In this document: positions 1 to 9,582 of the stretch, piece by piece
How positions within the stretch are numbered: the first letter of the stretch is position 1
How the letters are laid out: every line of letters starts with the position of its first letter
Source: G963662655 sp963666875
Lineage (GTDB): Bacteria > Cloacimonadota > Cloacimonadia > Cloacimonadales > JAIOQZ01
DNA length: 64,000 nucleotides
Reading direction: 5' to 3'
Assembly: GCA_963666875.2 (NCBI GenBank)
Contig: CAXXPU010000006.1
Span: 372,001-436,000 of the forward strand
Program-made: the position numbers and the translations under genes
The notes under the pieces: generated by a model
The model's database searches: none
What the model saw: only the letters and a program-made list of their open reading frames with translations
Told to the model about the DNA's origin: nothing

Positions 1-1
1 A

Positions 2-3000
2 CCGGACGTGTTCATCCACGAACGCTACCGGAAAGACAATCCGGGCAACGAGATACGGGATGCTGCGTTCTGCTTCGCGGATCTCACCGCCGTCGAATCG
101 ACCAGGCAGGAAGAGACGATCGGGATACTCCACGAGATGGCGGACCGCTACGGCGGATTCATCAACAAGCTGGACGCGACGGACAAGGGTTTGATCGTGC
201 TTATCCTCTTCGGGATGCCGCGCACCGAGGGCAACACCCTCGAGCGCATCTGCGAGTTTTCTCTCGAGACTATGAACAGCATCCGCGGTATCTCGCTAAG
301 CATCAGTTGCGGAAGCGTATTCGCGGGGTATGTCGGGATCGAAAGCTCGCGCGAATACACAGCGCTGGGATATGCGGTGAATCTTGCGGCGCGTCTGATC
401 GGCCGCGCGAGACTGGAAGAGACGCTGTGCGACACGTACGTGTGGCAGGAGATGCACGTTCAGTACGATTTCGATTACATGGGATCGCTCAGCCTGAAGG
501 GCTTTTCGACTCCTATCAAATACTATAAGCTGAATCGCCAGACGAAGAAAACGGGCTGGCGCTTCAAGAGTCGCTTCGTCGGCCGCAGGGACGAGCTCCG
601 CACGATCGTCGATCTCATGGAAGATTGCTGCCGGACGGGAAAGATCGGCCTGCTCAACCTCGTGGGCGAGGCCGGTATCGGCAAATCGAGATTGCTTGAG
701 GAGGCGTTCAAGGATTTTTCTCCGGATCAATACCACAAGTTCGTGATCCACTGCGATTCGCTGATCCAGAAACCGCTGGAGCCGCTTCGCAAACTCCTGC
801 GAAGCTATTTCTACTTCAATCCCGATATGCCGATGGAGATGAGCCGGGCACTGTTTTCGAGCTTGTGGAATGCGCTGCCGTCTGACATGGAGGAGAAGAA
901 GCGCAACGAGTCGATCATCGGATCGCTTCTGGGCTTCGAGTGGGGAAACTCCATCTGGGAGCATATTCCGCCCGGCGAGCGCAACCGGGAACTTCGAGAG
1001 GCTTTCGCATGGTTTATCGCGACGATCGCCCGTCACAAGCCGGTGATCTTCGATATCGACGACGCCCAGTGGATCGACGAACGCACGATCGATTATTTAC
1101 AATATCTGAGTGCCAATATTGAAGCACCGATTTATCTGGTGTTGTCCAGTCGCTACCTGACCATGACGGGTCCCATCGAGCTCGGATTGCCGGAGCAGAG
1201 AACCGTCTCGATCGAACTGGGCCAGATGCCGGACGAGGGCTGTACCGAGCTTATCCGCTCCGTGCTGCGTATTCAGGATGTTCCCCGTGAAACAATTCGC
1301 CTGATCCGTGACCACTCCATGGGCAATCCGCTTTTCACCGAGCAGCTCGCCGCATTCCTGCAGGAAAACGGCAATCTGGATTATCAGGGGAACCTGAAGG
1401 GAACCGTCGAATACATCAGCACGTTCGGGATCAGCGACATCATCGGTAGCCGTATCGATCGCATGGACGACTCGGTGCGCGAGTGTATCTTCAGCGCGAG
1501 CGTGCTGGGCATGGAGTTCAGTACGGACATTCTCCGGCACATGTCCGGCTTCGATATCGACGAGAAGCTCCGAACCGGAAAAACCAACCGCATCTGGCTG
1601 GAAGTAACCCGATCGACCTACGAATTCAGTCATATCCTCATTCGGGAGACCGTCTATCAGCGAATGATGAGCGATCAGCAGAAGAAACTGCACCTTGCGG
1701 CCGCCCGTGCGATGGAGAAAGTCTATGGGAATTCGTACATCGAAAAGGCGGAGGAGACGGGGTTGCACTTCGAATACGGCGCGGATACACCAAATGCGAT
1801 CCGGTACTACACACTTGCGGCGAAGAATTCCAAAGCAAAGTACGAGCTGGAGGACGCCGCCAAGATTCTTCTGCGGATTATTTCGCTGATGCAGACCGGC
1901 AAAGATGCCGATCGAGCCGCGCTTGCACAGACGCACGACGAACTCGCATCGGTCTGTTATCTGAAAGGGGATTACGATCACGCCCTGGAAGAGCTGGAGA
2001 CCGCGCTCGAACTTTGCGAGACCGACACCCGCGAAGCGGCGATCATTCTCGACAACACGGGATCGGTGTTCCTGCGCAAAGGAGACCACGATCGCGCGCT
2101 CGAATGTTTCCGGCGATCGCAGAACATTCACGCCAGGGTCAGCGGAACCGATTCGCCGGACGCGGCGGCGCCCTACATCAACATCGCCAAGGTTCTCAAG
2201 GCGAAGGGCGAGAGCGAAAAGGCGCTGGAAATATACTTCCGCGCGCTGGATATCTTCGAGAAGCAGTCCGGCGAAACGCGGATTCCGATCGACATCATCT
2301 ATCAGAATATCGGCCAGGTCTATTACGACCGCGCAGAGTACGATCAGGCGCTGCGCTATTTCAGAATGACGCTGGATCAGCGGGAGAAACGCTATGACCG
2401 CGACCACCCGCTGCTCGCGGATGTCTATCACAATCTGGCGTCCGTACACAAGAATCTCGGAGACTACGATCGGTCGCTGGAATACTATTTCTCTGCGCTG
2501 AGAATCTGCGAGAAACGCCTGGGGCCGGAACACCCGCAAACCGGCAGCAACTACAACAACATCGCCTGGTTCTTCAAATTCCGCGGCGATTTCGAGCAGG
2601 CGCTCGAATATTACAACCGCGCGCTGGAAATCAACCTCAAGAAGCGCGGTCCCGAGCACCCCTTCACCGCCATCAGCTATGGCAATATCGGCTCGGTCTA
2701 TATGAATATGGGTCGATACGAGGAGGCGCTCGAATCGCTGCATCGCGGACTGTCCATCCAGGAAAAGAAGCTGGGCGCGGATCATCCTGATACCGCGGGA
2801 AGCTACTACAGCATCGGGTCGGTGTATCGCAATATGGGTGAACCGGAAAAAGCGCTCGAACATTACGAGATGTCGCTGCGTATCCGGGAGGGAAGGCTGG
2901 GCGCCGATCATCCCCTGACAGCCGCAACCTGCCACATGATCGGCTTCACCCACATGGAATCGGGCGCGTTCGAGAAAGCGCTCGAATATTACGATCGGGC

Positions 3001-3325
3001 TTTAAAGATCCAGATCGCGCGCTTTGGAGAGGATCATCCTCAGGTGGCAGTTACCAATCACAACATCGGAAGCGCATATCTGAAGTCGAGCCGGTACGGT
3101 GAAGCGCTCGAGCACTATCTGAAGGCCCTGAATGTGAACGAGAAGAAGCTCGATCCCATGAATCACCGGATCGGCATCGTGCATTTCAACATCGGTAAAA
3201 CGTTGATCGGACTGGACAGACCGGAAGAAGCGAAAGCGCACTTCCAGAAAGCGTTGCCGATTCTCGAAAATGTCTCAGACGAAAAGCTGGGCGAGTGCCG
3301 GGAGTTATTGTCAAAATTGCAGTAA
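2..3325 (+). CDS. Class III cyclase-like / AAA ATPase / TPR signalling protein (5' partial)
   Basis: The frame is open to the left edge, so the true start lies outside the window; a GTG at 8 is only the first in-window candidate. Residue numbers count from that GTG. Residues about 15-140 resemble a class III nucleotidyl cyclase domain (CGSVFAGYVG, then YTALGYAVNLAARL), but the first metal-binding segment is poorly conserved, so this copy may be non-catalytic or the second of a pair. A STAND/AAA ATPase domain follows, with Walker A VGEAGIGKS at about 219-227 and Walker B VIFDIDD near 346. The C-terminal half (about 640-1100) is tandem kinesin-light-chain-type TPR repeats of about 42 residues (pattern ALEYYxRAL then GxDHPxTA then NIGSVY). 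This architecture is known from bacterial signalling proteins with large C-terminal interaction scaffolds. The function is regulatory by inference; no signal peptide can be judged. Confidence 0.85.
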   Translation, partial: PDVFIHERYRKDNPGNEIRDAAFCFADLTAVESTRQEETIGILHEMADRYGGFINKLDATDKGLIVLILFGMPRTEGNTLERICEFSLETMNSIRGISLSISCGSVFAGYVGIESSREYTALGYAVNLAARLIGRARLEETLCDTYVWQEMHVQYDFDYMGSLSLKGFSTPIKYYKLNRQTKKTGWRFKSRFVGRRDELRTIVDLMEDCCRTGKIGLLNLVGEAGIGKSRLLEEAFKDFSPDQYHKFVIHCDSLIQKPLEPLRKLLRSYFYFNPDMPMEMSRALFSSLWNALPSDMEEKKRNESIIGSLLGFEWGNSIWEHIPPGERNRELREAFAWFIATIARHKPVIFDIDDAQWIDERTIDYLQYLSANIEAPIYLVLSSRYLTMTGPIELGLPEQRTVSIELGQMPDEGCTELIRSVLRIQDVPRETIRLIRDHSMGNPLFTEQLAAFLQENGNLDYQGNLKGTVEYISTFGISDIIGSRIDRMDDSVRECIFSASVLGMEFSTDILRHMSGFDIDEKLRTGKTNRIWLEVTRSTYEFSHILIRETVYQRMMSDQQKKLHLAAARAMEKVYGNSYIEKAEETGLHFEYGADTPNAIRYYTLAAKNSKAKYELEDAAKILLRIISLMQTGKDADRAALAQTHDELASVCYLKGDYDHALEELETALELCETDTREAAIILDNTGSVFLRKGDHDRALECFRRSQNIHARVSGTDSPDAAAPYINIAKVLKAKGESEKALEIYFRALDIFEKQSGETRIPIDIIYQNIGQVYYDRAEYDQALRYFRMTLDQREKRYDRDHPLLADVYHNLASVHKNLGDYDRSLEYYFSALRICEKRLGPEHPQTGSNYNNIAWFFKFRGDFEQALEYYNRALEINLKKRGPEHPFTAISYGNIGSVYMNMGRYEEALESLHRGLSIQEKKLGADHPDTAGSYYSIGSVYRNMGEPEKALEHYEMSLRIREGRLGADHPLTAATCHMIGFTHMESGAFEKALEYYDRALKIQIARFGEDHPQVAVTNHNIGSAYLKSSRYGEALEHYLKALNVNEKKLDPMNHRIGIVHFNIGKTLIGLDRPEEAKAHFQKALPILENVSDEKLGECRELLSKLQ

Positions 3326-3343
3326 ATCGAACGGAAGTTGAGT

Positions 3344-5035
3344 ATGAGCTGGATATTCGGAATCTACAGCAGGAATGAAATCGGACAGGACGAACGAAAG
3401 TTGCTCTGTGGCGACTGTGAAGAGAGGATCGTCGGCAGGATCGAGCACAGGAATTTCTTCGCCGCAATGGGCGGAATTCCAGAACTCTGTCATTCTACAA
3501 ACGAAATCCTGATCAGCGGCATCGCATTAAACGACTATCTGCCCGTTACTATTGACGACTGGCGACAGCGACTCGCACACTCGAACGGGCATCCCGATTT
3601 CGACGGCCAGTACTGCGGACTGCGCTACTCGAACGGCAACCTGACGCTCTTCAGCGATCATTTCAACAACCGGCCGTTTTTCCTCTACCCGATGAAAGAC
3701 GCCGTCGTTTTCTCCACCGACTGGACCCGACTCAAGCCCTTCATCGAGGATCCCCGGCTGGACATGGACGCCATCGCCTGTTACTGGACCATGAACGGGC
3801 AGTATCACTATCGCTGCTTCATCAAAGACGTGATCCGATCCCATCCGGCATCCGTTTTCACCATCACGCCCGATCTGCGCATCGAGCACGAAGCGAAACA
3901 GTGGATCGGCATCGACCAGCCATCCCGGAATATCGATCACAAAGCGGCGCTGGACACGACCATCCGCTGGTTTCTGGAGCATCGCAACGTCTCGCTCGGA
4001 ATGAGCGGCGGCACCGATTCGCGGCTGATGCTCGCTTTCCTCATGCGACACCGTGAATTTCCATGGCGGATGCACACCTTCGGCGAACGGGACAACCCGG
4101 AAGTCCTGGTGGCGGAGCGGATCGCTCGGGAATTCAAGATCGAGCACATCGTCGTCGAGCCTCAAAATCACGATCCCGAAACTATCCTCGAACGCTCGAA
4201 GTCGATCGCTGCCCGTACCGAGATGACCTATTCCATCCGCGCCTATCGCATGATCGACAACCTGAAGGCAGCCACCGACGGCGGTCGCGTCATCCTCGAC
4301 GGCGACTACGGCTGCTTCATCCGCGACTACTTCCTCAACGGTATCCGACTCCGATTGAAGTGGACAGCGCCCGGTCAACGATTTGACAAGCTCTTTGAAA
4401 TGTTGCAGATGCGGCGAGTGGATTTCTTCTCCGAACCGGTCGATCGCAGAATGAAAACAATCGCCCGTGAAGACTTCTATCAACTGCCTGAAGTGCTGAA
4501 AGAGTGGGACGGGTCCGATTACACGGATCTGATCGCGCTGCTGCATACCTATTACCGTTATCCGAATCTGGTGCGCAACTGGAATATCAACCTCGACCAC
4601 GCTGTAGTGATCAGTCCCATGGGACAGGCGTCCATGATCCGTGACCTTCTCCGCATGCCTGCGTCAAGGCGCGCCCACTGCCGCATCAGCTATCCCATCC
4701 TGAAGGATCTCGAGCCGCGTCTGATGCGCTATCCGCTGGTGCGGTACGGTACCACCGTTCCGTTCGCGGTCTATCGCAATTATCTCGCTTCTGGTCTCAT
4801 CGCACGGTACAAAGATACCTATCGCTCAGACCGCACCGCGGTGCAGCTCAAGACGATGAAAGAGATCGTGCTGGATATCGCGTCATCGAATGTTGTAAAA
4901 ACATGTGAATATTACGATTACGAGAAGGTTCGGTCCATCGTTGACAGTTACTACCGGTCGCCGACCGAATCGAGCGGTAACAATCTCATGCAGTGGCTGG
5001 GATTCGAGCTGTTTCGGCAGTCGGTGGAAGATTAA
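3344..5035 (+). CDS. Asparagine synthetase-like ATP-PPi ligase lacking the N-terminal cysteine
   Basis: Residues 1-170 resemble the class II glutamine amidotransferase (Ntn) fold of asparagine synthetases. Residues from about 200 form the synthetase domain with the PP-loop SGGTDSR at 221-227, which binds ATP and forms an acyl-adenylate. The family normally begins MCGI with the catalytic Cys exposed. Here the N-terminus is MSWIFGIYSR, so no glutaminase activity is expected. This points to a specialised amide- or peptide-modifying ligase rather than housekeeping AsnB. The ATG at 3344 is preceded by GGAAG six bases upstream; an in-frame TTG at 3338 is less likely. The gene starts 18 bp after the upstream signalling gene and probably shares its transcript. 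Its stop overlaps that of the convergent acetyltransferase. The substrate is unknown. Confidence 0.8.
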   Translation: MSWIFGIYSRNEIGQDERKLLCGDCEERIVGRIEHRNFFAAMGGIPELCHSTNEILISGIALNDYLPVTIDDWRQRLAHSNGHPDFDGQYCGLRYSNGNLTLFSDHFNNRPFFLYPMKDAVVFSTDWTRLKPFIEDPRLDMDAIACYWTMNGQYHYRCFIKDVIRSHPASVFTITPDLRIEHEAKQWIGIDQPSRNIDHKAALDTTIRWFLEHRNVSLGMSGGTDSRLMLAFLMRHREFPWRMHTFGERDNPEVLVAERIAREFKIEHIVVEPQNHDPETILERSKSIAARTEMTYSIRAYRMIDNLKAATDGGRVILDGDYGCFIRDYFLNGIRLRLKWTAPGQRFDKLFEMLQMRRVDFFSEPVDRRMKTIAREDFYQLPEVLKEWDGSDYTDLIALLHTYYRYPNLVRNWNINLDHAVVISPMGQASMIRDLLRMPASRRAHCRISYPILKDLEPRLMRYPLVRYGTTVPFAVYRNYLASGLIARYKDTYRSDRTAVQLKTMKEIVLDIASSNVVKTCEYYDYEKVRSIVDSYYRSPTESSGNNLMQWLGFELFRQSVED

Positions 5036-5877
5036 CCAAGCTCGAAGCTGGTCACTCCGAAGATACGATTCAGCGGCAGATCCGGAGCCCTTCCCGTGTA
5101 CATCCGCGCCGTCTCGAATACCTTTTGCATCGCGTGATCCCGAACGAGTTGCTGCGCCTTGCGATTCGGCTCCGGGATGTCCAGATAGAAGGTTTCACCC
5201 ACTTCGATCGCACCGATCAAAGCATGGAAGATTTCGCGCGCGATCACATCGTTCTCGGCGAATAGCGGACCGATCTTGTAGCCGGTGCGACACGGTCTGA
5301 TTACGCCGTATCCTTCCGGGATGCCATTCGTCATGTATCCGAGCGCCATAGTGCCGGGCTGCACGATCCACGCTCGAAGAAAGGTCTCTCGTCGTTCGAA
5401 GAAGAAGCGGTGGTCGAAGTCGCACAGTTGATCGAAGGGGAGGGTGTTCAGCGGTACGACAGCAGGATTTTGCGGATAGCTCTCTGCGGTTCGCTTGCCC
5501 TCGAAACGGATGTTGTTGTATGCCATGCGAAAGCCCAACCGGATATAGTTTCGCTGCTGTTCGACCACGCCGTCCAGTCCGATATTCCTGCCCGACATCC
5601 GATCCAGTGCAGCCTTCAGGATGGGAAAGCCGAATCCTCTTGCGCGGTACTCCGGCTTTACGATGTAGAATCCCAGAAAGCCGAATCCATCGCCATACAT
5701 CACCGCGGAGACGGTCGCGATAGCTTGTCCATCCAGTTCCGCAAGAAGAAATCCGCCCTCGTCCGCAGCGTGAAAGCACGTCGCGTCGTGAATCCCCGGA
5801 TTCCAGCCTTCATTTGCCGCCCAGTCGATCGCCAGATCGACCTCACCGCGTGTCATGGTTCTGATCGTGTATCGCAT
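5032..5877 (-). CDS. GNAT-family N-acetyltransferase
   Basis: A 281-residue protein with an N-terminal GNAT domain: beta4/motif A region around YIVKPEYRARGFGFPIL, in which the acetyl-CoA pyrophosphate loop is R-A-R-G-F-G. A second C-terminal domain of the kind found in two-domain acetyltransferases (Acetyltransf_18-like) follows. The start at 5877 is chosen because AGGGAG lies 8 bases upstream; the frame stays open towards the insertion sequence but without another good ribosome site. The gene ends four bases inside the convergent synthetase-like gene, sharing TTAA. The substrate cannot be predicted. The insertion sequence lies about 110 bp upstream and may have altered its promoter. Confidence 0.82.
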   Translation of the reverse strand: MRYTIRTMTRGEVDLAIDWAANEGWNPGIHDATCFHAADEGGFLLAELDGQAIATVSAVMYGDGFGFLGFYIVKPEYRARGFGFPILKAALDRMSGRNIGLDGVVEQQRNYIRLGFRMAYNNIRFEGKRTAESYPQNPAVVPLNTLPFDQLCDFDHRFFFERRETFLRAWIVQPGTMALGYMTNGIPEGYGVIRPCRTGYKIGPLFAENDVIAREIFHALIGAIEVGETFYLDIPEPNRKAQQLVRDHAMQKVFETARMYTGRAPDLPLNRIFGVTSFELG

Positions 5878-5987
5878 GAAAGCACTCCCTGTCACAAATT
5901 TATCTTCATGGCATTCTTTCGGACCGCCAAGCTCCAGCTTGGTATAGAATGCCATGAATTGACAAGAAATTATTCGTCCATTCATCC

Positions 5988-6011
5988 GGTACCGTCCCAA
6001 GTAGTGTGTCT
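5988..6011 (+). repeat. Left terminal inverted repeat of the IS256-family element
   Basis: Begins GGTACCGTCCC directly after the ATTCATCC duplication and ends GTGTGTCT. It pairs with 7274-7297. Confidence 0.9.
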
Positions 6012-6074
6012 GATTGACAAAAAAGAGCAAGAACCTCCAAGGTTAAATTGGCAAACAAAACCAAGGAGGTTCTC

Positions 6075-7247
6075 ATGAACTTTTCGCTCCCACAAATAGA
6101 GCAAATCGTCGACACAGCTCTCAACAAGCATGGTCTTAACCAAGTCTATCAAACGTTTTGCAATTGTCTAATGAAATTGGAGAGAAACGAGTTTTTACGC
6201 CTTGCGTCCGATATGAATAACAAAGGAAATGGTTACCGAGCAGGCTCTGCGAGCGGAGTTTGGGGTTCCTTGTCGCTACGGATTCCACGTGATCGTCTTG
6301 GGCATTTTTACCCGGTAATCCTGAGCGTATTGCGCAATCAGGAGAATGAGCTCCACGAGCTTGCTTTCAACCTTTACAGCAAGGGTTTATCGACACGAGA
6401 TGTAAGTGACGTTTTCGAAAGTATTTACGGTAAGAACTACAGCAAATCCAGTATCAGTCGAATCACGCAGTCCTTCTCAGAAGAGCTTCAGCAGTGGCGT
6501 GACCGTCTTCTGCAAAGGCGATATCCTGTTTTAATCGTGGATGCTCTGTTTACCCATATCAGAAGGGCAGGAAAGGTCGAGAGTGAAGCAATCTATACCG
6601 TGATCGGTCTGCAGGAAGATATGAGTCGAGATATCCTTGCAATCGAGAATATCCCCCAGGAATCCGCTTCGGGGTGGGCGTCTCTGCTGCAAAACCTTAA
6701 GGCAAGAGGTTTGGAGACAACAGACCTCATCATCGCTGATGGTATCAATGGTCTTGAGAACAGCATTGCTCGTGTCTATCCTGAAGCTGATTTGCAGAAG
6801 TGTGTCGTCCACCTGAAACGAAATATTCTCAACCATGTTCGTCATGACCATAAGGAGGAAGTTGCGGCAGATTTACGTGAGGTGTTCAACATATCGGATC
6901 CCACCTTTTCCCGGGAGGAAGCGAGTGACAGATTCGAAACTTTCTGTGTCAAATGGGGATCGAAATACCCATATATCAAAAGGCTGAAGAATCGACACGA
7001 GATGACGTATTACTTCACCTATCTACAATATGATTACCGTATCAGAGGAATGATCTATACGACGAACTGGGTGGAACGTTTGCACAAAAGCTTCCGACGG
7101 GTATTGAAGATCAGAAACTCAATGCCGACGGAGGAGTCGGCATTGCTGCTGCTTTCGAAAGTTGCTATGGATAAGTCTGATCGATACCGAAAGTATCCGA
7201 TCTATAATTTCAAGTTTGACACGAAACTCTTTCCAAATAAATACTGA
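6075..7247 (+). CDS. IS256-family (Transposase_mut) transposase
   Basis: A 390-residue DDE transposase. Acidic catalytic residues are seen in the expected contexts: D in VLIVDALF, D in IIADGINGLENS, and E in TTNWVERLHKSFRR. The conserved KCVVHLKRN block lies between the second Asp and the Glu. The ATG at 6075 follows a strong AAGGAGG with a five-base spacer; an upstream in-frame ATG at 6048 lacks one. The length is normal for the family and no frameshift or stop is seen, so the enzyme is probably functional. It would cut and paste, or copy, the 1310-bp element between its GGTAC-starting ends. Confidence 0.95.
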   Translation: MNFSLPQIEQIVDTALNKHGLNQVYQTFCNCLMKLERNEFLRLASDMNNKGNGYRAGSASGVWGSLSLRIPRDRLGHFYPVILSVLRNQENELHELAFNLYSKGLSTRDVSDVFESIYGKNYSKSSISRITQSFSEELQQWRDRLLQRRYPVLIVDALFTHIRRAGKVESEAIYTVIGLQEDMSRDILAIENIPQESASGWASLLQNLKARGLETTDLIIADGINGLENSIARVYPEADLQKCVVHLKRNILNHVRHDHKEEVAADLREVFNISDPTFSREEASDRFETFCVKWGSKYPYIKRLKNRHEMTYYFTYLQYDYRIRGMIYTTNWVERLHKSFRRVLKIRNSMPTEESALLLLSKVAMDKSDRYRKYPIYNFKFDTKLFPNKY

Positions 7248-7273
7248 ATGAGATTGTATACCTTGAAGGTTCA

Positions 7274-7297
7274 AGACACACTTAAAGGGACAGTACC
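7274..7297 (-). repeat. Right terminal inverted repeat of the IS256-family element
   Basis: Read inward on the minus strand it begins GGTACTGTCCC and reaches GTGTGTCT, matching the left end at 19 of 24 positions. The second ATTCATCC copy follows at 7298-7305. Confidence 0.9.
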
Positions 7298-7331
7298 ATT
7301 CATCCCTATGACAAGGGGGGATTAAGGGGGG

Positions 7332-9527
7332 CTACTTAATCAAAAGCATCCGCCTCGTGACGACATGGTCGCCAGATTCCAGCCGATACAGATAGACGCC
7401 GCTGGAGACCGGTTTGTCGAGGTTGTCGGTTCCGTTCCAGACAGCGTTGTGTTCACCCGCGTCCATCGGCTGCTCGAGGAGCGTCCTGACCAACTGACCC
7501 TTGATATTGTAGATCGAGAGGGTGGTCTGGGCGTGGCTCGGGATGTCGAACCGGATGGTCGTCTCCGGGTTGAACGGATTGGGGTAGTTGGAGAGGCTCA
7601 GTGCGGTGGCATGCGGCATGTCGTCTTCGATCCCGACGTGGCTGTACTCTATATATTCTACGCCCGTGCGGTTGACGCACACCATCTTGTTGTCCCCCAG
7701 GGGATAGAATCCGGTGAATGTATCCGATGTGGTAAAGCTTGTGGTGGAGTCCGGTTCGTTGCCGCTTTCCAGGAGTGGTGAGAGGTCATAAACGCAGCAT
7801 TCGTAATAGCCAATGAAGAGCAGCTCGTTCTCTTCGTCGATGCCCATGGGACCGAATGTATTGAGTCCGTACAGGTAGACGGGATCGGCGGGATCGGAGA
7901 TATCGAATATCGAGGACTGCTCGCCATAGAAGATACCGCCGACGATCATGAAATTATCGATGAATTCGAAGCAGGGCAGGGCAGCTTCCGCGGTGCTCAA
8001 TGTGTTCACGAGTTCCATATTTCCTTCTTCCGGTGCGTACACGACAAAGATATTGAAGTCGTCCGAAATGTACAGGTAGTCGCCATAATCCCCGATCGAA
8101 TAGATATAGCACTCGGGGATTTCGATGCTTTCGACCAGCTCGATACCGTCATCCGAAACGGTGTAGCGATACAAATGCCCATCCTGACCATAGAATAGCT
8201 CACTGTCATTCCTCAGGTGCGGTAAGCTTTGAGATTGGTCACCCAGGAATGCAATTTCGCTTAATTCACCATCAGCGTCCTCTCTATAAATATACCCGTA
8301 CCGTCCCACAGGGTCTTGGATATAGTATTTAAGAGCTATTGTGCGATCTGTACAAGAAATCCAGCATACGGAATAGCCGTCCGGATCCGGTATGATGCGC
8401 TGGAACGGGATGGGCGGCACGGGATTCCGGATATCGAGCTGCACCAGCGATTGATAATATGTGCCGAGATACAGGAAATCGCCGTTACAGCCGGTATAAT
8501 CCAATGTGCCGTCGAGCGGCGCCTGGGCGACCTCGACAAGATTTCCGCCGATCAGTTCATGCACGGTCAGGAATCTGCCGGCGGTGATGATGGAACCTTC
8601 CGCGCATTCGATATCCCAAACCTTGCTCAGTTCTGTCTGGTATATAACCTCCGGTTGCGATGGATCGTTGATATCGAGTCCAAGCATTTCATAACTACAC
8701 AAGATATGCGCGATGTCGTTATCATCGATCTCGGCGCTCAGGGATTCTCCGTTATATCTCCAAACTTCCACTGGCTCATCATGATCGGTTATATTGTATA
8801 GAGCAACATATTCATGATAAGCGCTGAACAGCAGATATTCATCCACTCCTTCATTGAAGAAAGCATATTGCCTGCCTACATACAGGCTGCCGATAGGCAG
8901 AGAAAACGCTTCGTGGATGTTCAATGGATCGGAAATATCGAATACGTGAGAAATGTATTCGTTTCCGTCAATTTCCATCACGACGCATTTGCTGTCGCCG
9001 GCATAGACCAGGCTGCTGAATTCGTATGGAATGGTATAGCAGGTGAGTTCATCCGTAAAGTCGAGCGGATTCAAAACGTGGCAGAGAAGGAATTCGCTAT
9101 TCACCATTTCATGCACATAAAACAAGCCACTATCGAAAAAGCAAACAAAGCAACCAATCCACGAAAGAGATTCCTCGAAATCGGGATATTCTGGATTTGC
9201 TAAGGCATACCTCGATACACGGCTGTTTGATTCGTTCATATGCATATAAACGATGTACAATTTGTCATCCATAATCAATAATGATGATTGCGTCGGAACA
9301 TCTTCCCTTTCCATGCTTCGCGAAAAAGCTAAGCTGTCTCCCATTATTTGGTAGATGTTAACGCCGCCCGCGCCTGCAATATAGATATACTCTTGATATC
9401 GAACTATTCCAGGATTGCCTTCTTGAATCATTTGATCGGAATAATAAAGCTCGATAGAAGAATCTATTAAGAAAGCGGAAAGCACAATTGGAAGGGTGAT
9501 AAGTATGGAAATCGATACTAATTTCAT
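7332..9527 (-). CDS. Secreted beta-propeller protein with C-terminal sorting module
   Basis: A 731-residue protein with an N-terminal signal peptide (hydrophobic core ILITLPIVLSAFLI). The body has recurring segments of the LVIVD/choice-of-anchor type (for example FDISDPADPVYLYG, YNITDHDEPVEVW, LDINDPSQPEVIY), consistent with a beta-propeller. The last about 85 residues are a FlgD-like sorting module: YPNPFNPETTIRFDIP, then IYNIKGQ, SSGVYLYRL, and final RRMLLIK. Such modules direct export and surface attachment or release through a type IX-like system. The C-terminal cassette is nearly identical to that of the gene at 10187-12259. It sits just downstream of the insertion sequence, which does not interrupt it. 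The ligand is unknown. Confidence 0.82.
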   Translation of the reverse strand: MKLVSISILITLPIVLSAFLIDSSIELYYSDQMIQEGNPGIVRYQEYIYIAGAGGVNIYQIMGDSLAFSRSMEREDVPTQSSLLIMDDKLYIVYMHMNESNSRVSRYALANPEYPDFEESLSWIGCFVCFFDSGLFYVHEMVNSEFLLCHVLNPLDFTDELTCYTIPYEFSSLVYAGDSKCVVMEIDGNEYISHVFDISDPLNIHEAFSLPIGSLYVGRQYAFFNEGVDEYLLFSAYHEYVALYNITDHDEPVEVWRYNGESLSAEIDDNDIAHILCSYEMLGLDINDPSQPEVIYQTELSKVWDIECAEGSIITAGRFLTVHELIGGNLVEVAQAPLDGTLDYTGCNGDFLYLGTYYQSLVQLDIRNPVPPIPFQRIIPDPDGYSVCWISCTDRTIALKYYIQDPVGRYGYIYREDADGELSEIAFLGDQSQSLPHLRNDSELFYGQDGHLYRYTVSDDGIELVESIEIPECYIYSIGDYGDYLYISDDFNIFVVYAPEEGNMELVNTLSTAEAALPCFEFIDNFMIVGGIFYGEQSSIFDISDPADPVYLYGLNTFGPMGIDEENELLFIGYYECCVYDLSPLLESGNEPDSTTSFTTSDTFTGFYPLGDNKMVCVNRTGVEYIEYSHVGIEDDMPHATALSLSNYPNPFNPETTIRFDIPSHAQTTLSIYNIKGQLVRTLLEQPMDAGEHNAVWNGTDNLDKPVSSGVYLYRLESGDHVVTRRMLLIK

Positions 9528-9540
9528 CGCTATGCCTTTT

Positions 9541-9575
9541 TATTGTAAGGGAAGGTTGGGCCTTCCCTTACAATA
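9541..9575. other. Perfect 15-bp stem hairpin between two secreted-protein genes
   Basis: Arms TATTGTAAGGGAAGG (9541-9555) and its exact complement (9561-9575) flank a five-base loop. It lies between the stop of the small secreted protein and the start of the propeller gene in the minus-strand operon. There is no U-tract on either side, so it may be an mRNA-stabilising, attenuating or processing element rather than a standard terminator. Confidence 0.7.
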
Positions 9576-9582
9576 TTGTTAG

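Larger units (their letters stand above)
5988..7297 (+). mobile_element. Complete IS256-family insertion sequence
   Basis: The element is 1310 bp. Terminal inverted repeats begin GGTACCGTCCC on the left and GGTACTGTCCC (read inward) on the right, and both continue to GTGTGTCT; 19 of 24 positions match. It is flanked by an 8-bp direct repeat ATTCATCC at 5980-5987 and 7298-7305, the target duplication size common in this family. A single intact transposase gene fills it. Intact ends, duplication and reading frame suggest a recent, possibly active copy. It inserted upstream of the acetyltransferase gene in an intergenic region. Confidence 0.93.

Noticed and set aside
1097..2953. Long minus-strand frame of 618 codons opposite the TPR region
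   Set aside because: It mirrors the codon periodicity of the plus-strand TPR repeats, has no plausible ribosome site and no domain logic; an antisense shadow.
2000..3300. Regularly spaced repeats that could suggest a repeat array
   Set aside because: The period is about 126 bp and matches the 42-residue TPR unit; coding repeats, not CRISPR.
9541..9575. Standard rho-independent terminator
   Set aside because: The stem is strong, but neither strand shows a U-tract after it.
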